From Bog-473 sp963755495 (GTDB lineage Bacteria > Actinomycetota > Acidimicrobiia > Acidimicrobiales > RAAP-2): DNA of 64,000 nucleotides. The translations under genes were made by a program, and so were the position numbers. The stretch lies in contig CAVWJS010000003.1 of NCBI GenBank assembly GCA_963755495.1, forward strand, positions 62,001-126,000, read 5' to 3'. Each line of letters starts with the position of its first letter. Position 1 is the stretch's first letter. The notes below the pieces were generated by a model, which ran no database searches, had not been told where the DNA came from, and worked only from the letters and a program-made list of their open reading frames with translations. Below, one piece after another: positions 34,551 through 42,429 of the stretch.

Positions 34551-34833
34551 TCATCGAGGCGGCTCAGATGAGTCCGAAACTCAGGGACGAGCTTCTGCCC
34601 GATCGCCATGGAAGTAGCGCCGGCGGCGGCGAATTCCCGAGAGCCGAACTTCAGGATGACGCCCGGGTCGATGGTTGGGTTGTCGCTAGCAGGGGGCATC
34701 GACAGTAGAAAACTGAGCCCTCATCACCAAAAAACTCATCAAAACAGTTGATGGATCCAAGTCGCGTTTCCGCAAGTCGAAAGCCCGTCACTGAACCTGA
34801 ACGGTAAATCAAGCGTGTGACCATCCGCCCGAC
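34551..34833. other. No gene recognised
   Basis: About 280 bases after the maleylpyruvate isomerase family gene; no supported frame. Confidence 0.45.
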
Positions 34834-34899
34834 CTAACGAGGGGTGAGCAGACCATCGATGATGGTGCCGTCTTTGATCAAGATGTCGTAAGTAGCCAT
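34834..34899 (-). pseudogene. 5' fragment of an N-acyl-D-amino-acid deacylase-type amidohydrolase
   Basis: A 21-residue frame, MATYDILIKDGTIIDGLLTP then R and a TAG stop, preceded by CGGAG five bases before the ATG. It is the unmistakable start of a urease-superfamily amidohydrolase (D-aminoacylase/dihydroorotase type: M-x-x-Y-D-x-L-I-K-x-G-T-I-x-D-G). The remaining roughly 500 residues are absent. It lies 41 bases downstream of the amidohydrolase stop and on the same strand, so an operon partner has been lost by deletion. Confidence 0.5.
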
Positions 34900-34940
34900 G
34901 GCTCCGATTTCAGTTAAGGGGTGAGTCAGCTAAACGTGAC

Positions 34941-36140
34941 TCAGGTAAAGGTGAGTTCGTGGGCGTTTTCGTACATGATCCGATGCTGGTCCGCAGCCGA
35001 GAAACTGGCCACGTTGTCGAGGAAGTCCTTGGGCTCGGGGAAGCCCTCGCCATGGGGCCAGTCCGAGCCGAAGAGAATCCGATCAACTGGGAAGTGCCGG
35101 GCCAACTCGGCCACGTCCTGCTCGACAAAGGGCGCCACCCAGCAGTGCTCGATGAACTGATCCTTCGGATTGCTCGAGAACGTGCCCCCGTGGCCGAGAT
35201 ACTCGAGGGCCTCTAAGAGCGGTGGCACCCAGGCGCAGCCGAACTCGATAAAGGCCACCTTGAGGCGCGGGAAGCGCTCGAAGAGCCCGTGGGCGGTCAT
35301 CACATAGGCGAAGTCATGGATGATGCGGTTCTTGAGCAGGCCCGAGAAGGTGCCCATGGCGCCCATGTGGTCGGTGTTGCCATGGCGCAGGTCGCCCATG
35401 TGCTCATCGCCCCAGGCCTCGGAGAGGAACTTAGGGAGCTTGGCGTAGGTGGCATCGGCGCCGTCGTGCGGCGTCAAGACGACCCCGGCCTCTTGGAAGA
35501 GCCCCCAGAACTTGTCGAACATGGGATCGGCGGGCGAGCGGATGCCGTCGCGGGTCACCGCGGCACCATGGCGCAGGCACGCCACCCGGGCCCCGTGGTC
35601 GATGCACCACTGCAGTTCCTTGACGGCCTCGTCGGGGTCGCTCAGCGTGAGGAAGGGCACCCCGAAGATGCGCTCTTTGTAGGCGAAGCCCCATTCCTCT
35701 TCGATCCAGCGGTTGAAGGCGTGCACGGTGGCGACCGTCGCCTCGAGGTCGGCGTGCATCGAAGGCTCGAGCACCACGCCTTGTGAGGGGAACATCCACG
35801 TGCCTTCGACACCCTGGTCGTCCATCACCTTGAGCCGGGCGTCTCGGTTGGTCCACTCGGGGTGTTCCGAGAGCGGCTCGGTCATCTTCGAGGTGAAGAC
35901 GTCACGGCTCGTAGCTCCCTTGAAGTAGTCCATGAAGGCACCCGGTAGCGGCCGCGGGTGGTGATCGGCCGGGCCGGGGAGGAAGGCAAAGACCTCACCG
36001 TTGAGCACGTAGCGCATCACGCCATCGACCTCTTGGACCTGCAGACCGCGCTCTTTCAACTTGGGGTCGCGGTAACGCGTGAAGGCGTCGCTCGTCTCCC
36101 AGTAGTGGTTGTCCGCATCGAACAGCTTCGATTCGCCCAT
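34941..36140 (-). CDS. Amidohydrolase family protein (Amidohydro_2)
   Basis: 399-aa metal-dependent hydrolase/decarboxylase from the ATG at 36140 (MGESKLFDADNHYWETSDAF). The first metal motif is D-A-D-N-H-Y; later come MDDQGVEGTWMFPSQGVVLE, GVPFLTLSDPDEAVKELQW, VVLTPHDGADATY, LKVAFIEFGCAWVPPLLEAL and the typical end VDRILFGSDWPHGEGFPEP with the catalytic Asp. Family members decarboxylate or hydrolyse aromatic and related acids. It is divergent from an alpha/beta hydrolase gene, with a 215-base gap, and unrelated in detail to the amidohydrolase at 25285-26154. A GGGGAG ribosome site lies 11 bases upstream. Substrate unknown. Confidence 0.9.
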   Translation of the reverse strand: MGESKLFDADNHYWETSDAFTRYRDPKLKERGLQVQEVDGVMRYVLNGEVFAFLPGPADHHPRPLPGAFMDYFKGATSRDVFTSKMTEPLSEHPEWTNRDARLKVMDDQGVEGTWMFPSQGVVLEPSMHADLEATVATVHAFNRWIEEEWGFAYKERIFGVPFLTLSDPDEAVKELQWCIDHGARVACLRHGAAVTRDGIRSPADPMFDKFWGLFQEAGVVLTPHDGADATYAKLPKFLSEAWGDEHMGDLRHGNTDHMGAMGTFSGLLKNRIIHDFAYVMTAHGLFERFPRLKVAFIEFGCAWVPPLLEALEYLGHGGTFSSNPKDQFIEHCWVAPFVEQDVAELARHFPVDRILFGSDWPHGEGFPEPKDFLDNVASFSAADQHRIMYENAHELTFT

Positions 36141-36355
36141 CGCTGGCCTGCTCCCCCGATGCCTTCGAGTCACGGCATCCTTGACTTATTGGTCGACTGT
36201 ACAGCAAGTGTAATGCGGGCCACCCGCGTATCAGTACGTGCGATAACTTGCTGGTTAGCCAACTAGAGGCTTTACTCACCACGACACCGATTCGAGCAGC
36301 CGCGACGGTGAAGTCGCAGCATGGGTCCTCGAACATGAAGCGAACCGAGGGGTAC

Positions 36356-37264
36356 ATGGCAGACCAGGAGATCGAGATCAACGGCGGTATCGTCGTCTAT
36401 GAGTGGGTGGGACCAGAGAACGGCCAGAAGGTCGTCATCACCCCCGGGGGGCGCTTCAGTAAGGATTACGGCGGCATCCACGAGCTCGCGAACGCGCTCG
36501 CCGCTGGCGGCAAACGCGTGTTGCTTTGGGATCGCCCCAACTGCGGGCGCTCTGACATCCAGCTCTACGGGCGCTCCGAGTCCCACATGCGCGCCGAGAC
36601 CTTGGGGCTCATGTGCAAGGAGCTCGGCATCGATGAAATCGTCGCCGTCGCCGGCTCCGGCGGGGCGCGGGACTCAATCATTTTTACGTTGATGTGGCCC
36701 GAGTTCGTATCGAGACTCGCGGTGTGGCACATCGTCGGGGGCAACTACAGCTCGTTGGCCCTCGCTGGCGTGTACACCATGGGAGAGCTTCGCGTCATTC
36801 GCAGTGAGGGCATCGAAGGAATCGTGCAGATGGCGTCGGGACCATTCGGCTGGGCGGCGCTCTGTGAGGCGAACCAGCGGAACCGCGATCGGCTCCTCGC
36901 TATTGGCACCGAGGAGTTCGAGCGGGTCATGAACCGGTGGCTCGACGCGTACATCCCCAAACCGAACGAGGCCATTCCTGGCGTAGCTGACTGGGAGTTC
37001 GAACAGATCAGGGTTCCGACGCTGATTATCCGCGGCGGGGAAAAGGACTACGACCACCCCAAGCGCACGTCGTTCGAGGTGCATGCGCTCATCAAGGGGT
37101 CGCGCCTTATTCAGCCACCCTGGCCCGAGGACGCGTGGGAGCAGGCCGGCGCCGCGACCACACGAGGTGATGGGAGCCTCTTCGATCCCTGGGTGCTGGC
37201 CGCGCCTGCGCTTCTGGACTTTATGGACGGCAAGGAAGCAGGCACGCCATATACCTCTCCATGA
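36356..37264 (+). CDS. Alpha/beta hydrolase
   Basis: 302-aa alpha/beta hydrolase from the ATG at 36356 (MADQEIEINGGIVVYEWVGP) with GAGGGG just upstream. The oxyanion region reads ITPGGRFSKDYGGIHELANA, then VLLWDRPNCGRSD and the nucleophile elbow VAVAGSGGARDS, a variant of G-x-S-x-G with Ala at the first place; LIIRGGEKDYDHP holds the likely acid Asp. The final His is not certain. It starts a plus-strand run with a TetR regulator, a truncated hydrolase and a MaoC-like hydratase, consistent with a small catabolic operon for an ester or ring-cleavage product (inference). Confidence 0.88.
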   Translation: MADQEIEINGGIVVYEWVGPENGQKVVITPGGRFSKDYGGIHELANALAAGGKRVLLWDRPNCGRSDIQLYGRSESHMRAETLGLMCKELGIDEIVAVAGSGGARDSIIFTLMWPEFVSRLAVWHIVGGNYSSLALAGVYTMGELRVIRSEGIEGIVQMASGPFGWAALCEANQRNRDRLLAIGTEEFERVMNRWLDAYIPKPNEAIPGVADWEFEQIRVPTLIIRGGEKDYDHPKRTSFEVHALIKGSRLIQPPWPEDAWEQAGAATTRGDGSLFDPWVLAAPALLDFMDGKEAGTPYTSP

Positions 37265-37328
37265 TCTCGGCTCGAGAGACGACCCATCACCGTCGGTCCG
37301 TGCCGGCCATGCCTCGCCCGAGTCACCC

Positions 37329-38009
37329 ATGACATCGACACCAACGACCAGCGCGGCGCAAATGGCACCGAGGACGCAGGCGGAACGTACCGCGACCTCC
37401 GAGAGCGCATTGCTACGGGCGGCCGCCGAGCTCATTGCTGAGCGCGGGATCGAGAGCACAACGCTGGCTCGGATCGGCGAACGGGCGGGAATCAGCCGGA
37501 GCCTCGCCAGCTACCACTTCGGTTCGAAGGATGCTCTCATCGACCGCCTCGCACGCCGAGCGCAAGACCGAATAGCCGAAGCCACCGCCGCCGCTTTCGA
37601 GAAACAGGATCGGAGCGTCACCGATGCCTCCGCCCTCGAGCAGGTGCGCACGATGGTCGGTGCCTATCTGCGGCTGTTCGCGGTTCCCACCGCCGAGGAT
37701 CGGGCGCTCGTCGTGCTGTGGGGGGCTGGCTTCCCCACCATGGCAGCCGTGGAAGGCATGGTCGAGGCCGACCGCCGTAGTTACGACGGATGGAGCAGCA
37801 TAATCCGGAGCGGCCAGGTCGACGGCTCCATCCGTGAGGATCTCGATCCCGAGGCAGCCGCCGTGTTCTTACTCGGCCTGACCCGTGGCATTGCCGCATT
37901 ACTCGCAACAGACAGTGACAGGACCGACATGGACAACGTGCAAGACACGACCGATGCGCTGATCAGTGCTGCGCTCGCTCCAGAACATCCATCTCGGCCT
38001 GGCAAGTGA
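37329..38009 (+). CDS. TetR family transcriptional regulator
   Basis: 226 aa from the ATG at 37329. The helix-turn-helix is at about residues 25-75: LLRAAAELIAERGIESTTLA, RIGERAGISRSLASYHFGSK. The C-terminal domain (about 100-210) has YLRLFAVPTAEDRALVVLWG and is a ligand-binding domain of unknown specificity. It lies 64 bases after the alpha/beta hydrolase and 33 before the hydrolase fragment on the same strand, so it probably controls this catabolic run, perhaps in response to an acyl-CoA or aromatic intermediate. The frame is open upstream into the hydrolase gene but without family likeness. Confidence 0.88.
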   Translation: MTSTPTTSAAQMAPRTQAERTATSESALLRAAAELIAERGIESTTLARIGERAGISRSLASYHFGSKDALIDRLARRAQDRIAEATAAAFEKQDRSVTDASALEQVRTMVGAYLRLFAVPTAEDRALVVLWGAGFPTMAAVEGMVEADRRSYDGWSSIIRSGQVDGSIREDLDPEAAAVFLLGLTRGIAALLATDSDRTDMDNVQDTTDALISAALAPEHPSRPGK

Positions 38010-38042
38010 CGGCCTCTGTCCAACGTCAAACGACGATGCGGC

Positions 38043-38495
38043 ATGAGTAGCAACGTCGAAATCACCGAACTCGGTTCAGGCGTCCCGCTCGTCGTCTTCG
38101 TCCATGGTGCCCTTGGTTCGGGCCGTTCTTTCGCCCGGATCGCTTCTCGCCTCGACGCCCAGTGTCGGATCCTTCACTCTGACCGGCGCGGTTACGAACA
38201 GAACGCATCGGCCGACGGCTCGACAGTGGCGGTCGATCGCCACATCGAAGACGTGTCCAACATCCTTGACGGTCGTCGCGCCGTTGTCGTCGGACACTCG
38301 TTCGGCGGGGTGACAGCGATCGGCACCGCGGTTCGTACGCCCGGCCAGGTGCTCGCCGCAGTAGCTGTCCCGCAGATCGACTTTGTCACCGTGCCAGGGG
38401 CCGGACACCATGCGCACCGCACCGCGCCGGACGCCTTCGCTGGCCTCGTCCGACGCTCCATCGGCCGCTCAGCGGAGAAGGAGCTCAGAGCATGA
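38043..38495 (+). CDS. Alpha/beta hydrolase, internally deleted
   Basis: 150 aa, against about 250-270 for the family. Residues 1-110 are normal: PLVVFVHGALGSGRSFARIA (oxyanion), RILHSDRRGYEQNA, and the nucleophile elbow VVVGHSFGGVTAIGTAVRTP. Then VPQIDFVTVPGAGHHAHRTA follows at once, i.e. the C-terminal His-bearing segment. The cap domain and the strand carrying the catalytic Asp are missing, through an in-frame deletion of about 110 codons. The stop overlaps the next gene's ATG (ATGA), so the operon coupling is preserved. Probably inactive, although a stable minimal protein cannot be excluded. Confidence 0.7.
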   Translation: MSSNVEITELGSGVPLVVFVHGALGSGRSFARIASRLDAQCRILHSDRRGYEQNASADGSTVAVDRHIEDVSNILDGRRAVVVGHSFGGVTAIGTAVRTPGQVLAAVAVPQIDFVTVPGAGHHAHRTAPDAFAGLVRRSIGRSAEKELRA

Positions 38496-39346
38496 CTCAA
38501 GCAGAGGCGACCACGCCTGGGATCATTTTGGGTGAGCGTCTGGGGCCGTTCCCGGGCCGGATCGACAGTGAACTGGTTCGCGCGTACGCCACCGCAACCA
38601 AGGATCCCAACCCCGGTCCTCGCGCGGGCTCCGCTGTCCCGCCAGTTGCAATCGTAACCCAGATCTGGGAGGCACAGCAGGCGGCATTCACCGGCCTCGT
38701 CCCCGAGCCGGTCCGCGCGTCGATGACCGGAGGAGTGCACGGTGAACATGACGTCGTCCTGCATCGTCCAATCGCCTTGGGTGAGGAATTGGAGACGTGG
38801 GTCGAGGGTTGGGGGTCACGGCGCGGTGGACGCCACAACCTCGTGACGATGCGCTACGAGACCCGGGACGCGCACGGCGACGTCATCGCAGAACAATGGT
38901 GGACCACCGTGCTCCTCAACGCGGTCGGGGATCCACTCGGAGAAGCGGCACCCGGTCACTCCTTCCAGCAGGACACCACCGATCACCCATTGGGAACCTA
39001 CGCCTGCCGGATCGACGAGGATATGCCGAGACGCTACGCGGAGGTCTCACAGGACTGGTCCGGTCACCACTTCACGGCGGACGCTGCTCGCGCCAGCGGG
39101 TTCGACCGCACCTTTCTGCACGGTCTGTGCACGATGGGCATCTGTGCCCAGGGCGTGGTGTCCCTGGTTGCCGACGGCAATCCCGATCATGTGCGACGGA
39201 TCGCGGTCCGCTTCGCGTCGCCCGCCTATGTCGGAGATGATGTCGAATTGGTGCTTCTCGACTGCGCCGAAAGCGCCTATGCCTTCGAGGCGCACTCCAA
39301 CGGTGCCACCGTCGTGCGCAACGGCTTGGTGGAGCTGCGCACATGA
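38492..39346 (+). CDS. MaoC-like double hot-dog hydratase
   Basis: 284-aa protein made of two hot-dog halves. The N-terminal half (about 10-145) is the FAS1-like dehydratase type: ERLGPFPGRIDSELVRAYAT, ATKDPNPGPRAG and MTGGVHGEHDVVLHRPI. The C-terminal half carries the MaoC signature: RRYAEVSQDWSGHHFTADAA and GFDRTFLHGLCTMGICAQGV, with the D-x-x-x-x-H hydratase pair. Such enzymes hydrate enoyl-CoA esters. With the acyl-CoA dehydrogenase elsewhere in the window it would supply beta-oxidation-like steps. The ATG at 38492 is coupled to the preceding hydrolase remnant. A hairpin follows the stop. Confidence 0.88.
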   Translation: MTQAEATTPGIILGERLGPFPGRIDSELVRAYATATKDPNPGPRAGSAVPPVAIVTQIWEAQQAAFTGLVPEPVRASMTGGVHGEHDVVLHRPIALGEELETWVEGWGSRRGGRHNLVTMRYETRDAHGDVIAEQWWTTVLLNAVGDPLGEAAPGHSFQQDTTDHPLGTYACRIDEDMPRRYAEVSQDWSGHHFTADAARASGFDRTFLHGLCTMGICAQGVVSLVADGNPDHVRRIAVRFASPAYVGDDVELVLLDCAESAYAFEAHSNGATVVRNGLVELRT

Positions 39347-39352
39347 GTGGAG

Positions 39353-39369
39353 CCCCAAAGGTTTTGGGG
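39353..39369. terminator. Hairpin after the MaoC gene
   Basis: CCCCAAA-GGT-TTTGGGG, a perfect 7-bp stem with a 3-base loop starting 7 bases after the stop codon. No U-run follows, so it may be a weak terminator or an mRNA-stabilising hairpin. Confidence 0.4.
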
Positions 39370-39499
39370 AATCTTCCTGCTCGGGGGCTTTCGATCCCCT
39401 CAGGTTCCCTCACGATCCCTCCCTATCCTCTCGGTAAGGTCACGTTTCTTAGGCCGTCCAGCTGATTTGGTTTTCCCGGGTATGGAGTTGGTTTTGTCC

Positions 39500-41908
39500 C
39501 TATTCCGACCTCAGGAGGGATCCGGGTCGGGATCGGGCGGCAACGACTGCGGGACCGATGGCGAGCGCACTGGCGACGACGAAAGTCCCGGCCGCCACGG
39601 CCACGATGACCCAGGTGACAACGACCGCCTCAGGCAGCACGCCAAGAGAACGGGCGAACTCCTGCCAGATGGCCCGTCCAACGGCGATTCCGACTGGCAC
39701 ACCGACGACGAGGCCGACGAGTGCGATCGTTGTCGTTTGCCACCACACCGAATAGGCGATCTGCCGGCGTACGAAACCCAAAGCCCTGAGGAGGCCGGCT
39801 TCCCGCCGCCGCCGGGCCACGCTCACCACGAGGACGTGCACCAGGGTTGTGATGCCGAACACGATGAGCACCAGGCCAAAAATCAGCGGGAAGTTCACCG
39901 CCTCGCCGAAGTTGACCAGATTGGCCGGCGTGACGGGATAGCTGATGGAGGCGGCGTACTCCTTGGCGACTGTGGTGGCAGCGGCTCGACCATCGGGTCC
40001 TCTGGCAAATCGCAGGAGATAGGAGCCTCCACCGCCCTCGTACGCCTCCCGCCCGCAGGCTGTTTGCGACGGTCCCGGAGGACACTGGGCCTCCAGGAAA
40101 CCGCCGAGGGTGAAGACTGCACCGGTGCCCAGCCCACCAGCACCAAAGTCGGGCGGGAACACCGTCGTCCCGACGACCCGATACGACGATGTACGAGTAC
40201 CCCCGCCCGGCCTCGGAGCGGAGACCGCAACTGTCGAGCCAACGTGGGCGTGCACCGCTCGCATCGTGGTGGCACCGAGCGCGATCTCGTGGTCGGAGTG
40301 GGGAGAATGTCCGTTGACGGTGGTCAACAGCAAGGATCCTCGTACGGGACCTCCGGCCAGGGCGTCGACCGTCTTGCCGTTTATCTTTACGTCGTCGCCG
40401 ATTCCACCCGTAATTCCCGTGATCCCCCGCATCCGCTCCAGATGCTCGAGCATCGGCGTGGGAACATCGGGCGGCCCGTTGAGATTGAGCCACACATCGA
40501 ATGGCTGTCCGTAGAGAGCAGGACTCGTGATCAGGTGGGTGAGACTGGCCCCGAAGACCGAAGTTGCGCAGAGCGCGGTAACCGCGAGGATCGAACCGAG
40601 CATCGCTGATCCCACGGGGACAGCGTTACGCCCGGCTCCCCGTTCGACGGCGCGCCGGACTCCTATTAAGACGCTGGGGGGAACTCCTGCACTGGCGAGC
40701 CATCCGACGACGCGAGGTGGTCGGGCAACGCGTGTCGTTCCTGGCGACTCGGTCCGCGTGGTGCGCAGATCTGACAACAGACCGATGCCCAGCAGGAGGA
40801 CGAGAGCCGCCAGCCCGCCGACTGTGGCCACAAGAGGGTCGAAGACGAAGCCGCGGGAGGGCTCGGCCAACCGAGCTTCCCCCACCGGAGTGAGCGGGGA
40901 CAGGAGAAAGCTCAACGCGACGCCACCGAATAGGCCGACAATGCCGATTGCCAGCGTCCTGGTCACACCCAAGAGGACTATCTGACGTTGCGCCAGACCC
41001 AGCGCCCGCAGTACGCCATGCGTCTCCGACTCGACAAGTGACTGCCGTGCCAGCGCCTGAGCCAAGACGACCAGGCCGACCAAGGCGGAGAGCGCCGCCA
41101 GGATCCACCAACCAACTGCCTGAGGATGAATCGACGAAGCTACCGAAGTGGCGGGCGTAACTTGGTCTGCACTTCCCAACGCTCCGAGAGCCTGCGTGTC
41201 CGTCTCGAATTTCGGGAGGTCGTCCGCACCGTGGACAAGTCGCACGTAGTAGATCGAGAAGGCGATCGTCTTGCCCGAGAGCGCCCGCCCTAGGGCCGCC
41301 GTTGCGTAGAGATCTTTTTCCGGCGAGCCATTATCGCTCGGGAACTCGCCTTCAGACGCTTCGATTCCGACCACACGGAGGTCGAGCGTCGGTCCACGCG
41401 GGGTTATGTGGCCGTTCCCGTATGTGGCCCGCTGCGAGGGTGCGTAGAAGGACACCCGCAGCACCGACCCGACGTGGACGCCGTAGTCCTGCAGGTCGAA
41501 CGACGCCAGGATCTGGTGGGGATCCGATGGATCCGGCATCTTGCCCGCCACCAGATTGGCGAACTGCGTCAAGCTTTTCGTCGGCGCGACGTACAGATTG
41601 AACTCCTCCTGGCTGAGCGGGTGAGAACACGCGCAGGAGGGAACAGCAGTCGCGGGAGCGCTGAGCGCCGTTATTGACGTGACTTCGGGCAGTCGAGCAA
41701 TCTTAGGCAACGGCTTGTTGCTGTAGGTGACGGCATCGTAACCGTAGGTCGCAACGAACCGGGGGAATGCAGCTGCGGTCCGACGGCCCGCGCTGACCCC
41801 GGCCAGGACGAGACCGGTGGTCAGGGCGACCAGCACAGCCAGCAACAACCACGACCTCCACCGTTGGCGAGCCTCTGTAGAGAAAAGCATTCTGACGACG
41901 GCCAACAC
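39500..41908 (-). CDS. FtsX/MacB-type ABC permease, about 802 aa
   Basis: Second large permease of this class. The N-terminus reads EARQRWRSWLLLAVLVALTT with the first helix, then an outer domain; a middle bundle contains LARQSLVESETHGVLRALGL (coupling segment), and the C-terminus has the typical VSVARRRREAGLLRALGFVR followed by QIAYSVWWQTTTIALVGLVV. The second outer domain has four Cys, which may pair. Start uncertain: GTG at 41908 (chosen), TTG at 41905 (better spaced from GGGGAGG), GTG at 41947 and ATG at 41890 are all possible. No ATPase gene is adjacent; the divergent neighbour is another permease of the same family. Confidence 0.87.
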   Translation of the reverse strand: MLAVVRMLFSTEARQRWRSWLLLAVLVALTTGLVLAGVSAGRRTAAAFPRFVATYGYDAVTYSNKPLPKIARLPEVTSITALSAPATAVPSCACSHPLSQEEFNLYVAPTKSLTQFANLVAGKMPDPSDPHQILASFDLQDYGVHVGSVLRVSFYAPSQRATYGNGHITPRGPTLDLRVVGIEASEGEFPSDNGSPEKDLYATAALGRALSGKTIAFSIYYVRLVHGADDLPKFETDTQALGALGSADQVTPATSVASSIHPQAVGWWILAALSALVGLVVLAQALARQSLVESETHGVLRALGLAQRQIVLLGVTRTLAIGIVGLFGGVALSFLLSPLTPVGEARLAEPSRGFVFDPLVATVGGLAALVLLLGIGLLSDLRTTRTESPGTTRVARPPRVVGWLASAGVPPSVLIGVRRAVERGAGRNAVPVGSAMLGSILAVTALCATSVFGASLTHLITSPALYGQPFDVWLNLNGPPDVPTPMLEHLERMRGITGITGGIGDDVKINGKTVDALAGGPVRGSLLLTTVNGHSPHSDHEIALGATTMRAVHAHVGSTVAVSAPRPGGGTRTSSYRVVGTTVFPPDFGAGGLGTGAVFTLGGFLEAQCPPGPSQTACGREAYEGGGGSYLLRFARGPDGRAAATTVAKEYAASISYPVTPANLVNFGEAVNFPLIFGLVLIVFGITTLVHVLVVSVARRRREAGLLRALGFVRRQIAYSVWWQTTTIALVGLVVGVPVGIAVGRAIWQEFARSLGVLPEAVVVTWVIVAVAAGTFVVASALAIGPAVVAARSRPGSLLRSE

Positions 41909-41947
41909 GACCTCCCCTTCGCAGTGTGGTGAAAGCGTCGTTGTCAC

Positions 41948-42429
41948 ACAAGGGGGTTAACCAGCCGAAGAGGCATAGTAGTAGCAACACCAACCCGTCG
42001 AACGATGCAGAGACTCAGGTTCCCTTCAGGTTCCGACTCTCGCCAGCAGGCACGTCCCACGATGTGGTGGGGATTGAGGCAGGGAGCCCGGTGGCGATCA
42101 CTCAGTGGGCACGAGCCCTCCGCATGTCGCGTCATTGTCATCGAGCGGGAGGTAAAGATCTGCAATAGCTTCTGAGAAGTTCGGCTGACGCCCACTCGTC
42201 GTATATGTCGAGCGCCACGGCACCACAGACCTGGAGGACGGATCTCTTTTCCCGCTGTGAGCGTCACCTCTTGACGATCGGCCTCTCATTCCGGTCACTC
42301 AGGAAGTGAGGAATTCGGTTTCTGACAACTCCCCATAGCTAATGGCATAGCGCGCCGCGCCATTGGTGCCACCACTACCCCCTGACACGAGATAACCCCC
42401 TTTCGGTCAGGAGTGTTTGCGCCTACCGT
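41948..42429. other. Divergent promoter region of two FtsX permeases
   Basis: About 480 bases. No supported gene; frames up to about 107 codons lack domains. It must hold both permease promoters. Confidence 0.5.

Noticed and set aside
36197..36204. CTGTACAG palindrome in the divergent promoter region
   Set aside because: An 8-base palindrome is expected by chance and no second copy was seen near the TetR-controlled genes.
39347..40609. Long plus-strand frame opposite the FtsX gene
   Set aside because: Acidic/Arg/Gly-rich shadow of the minus-strand permease; no domain and no ribosome site.
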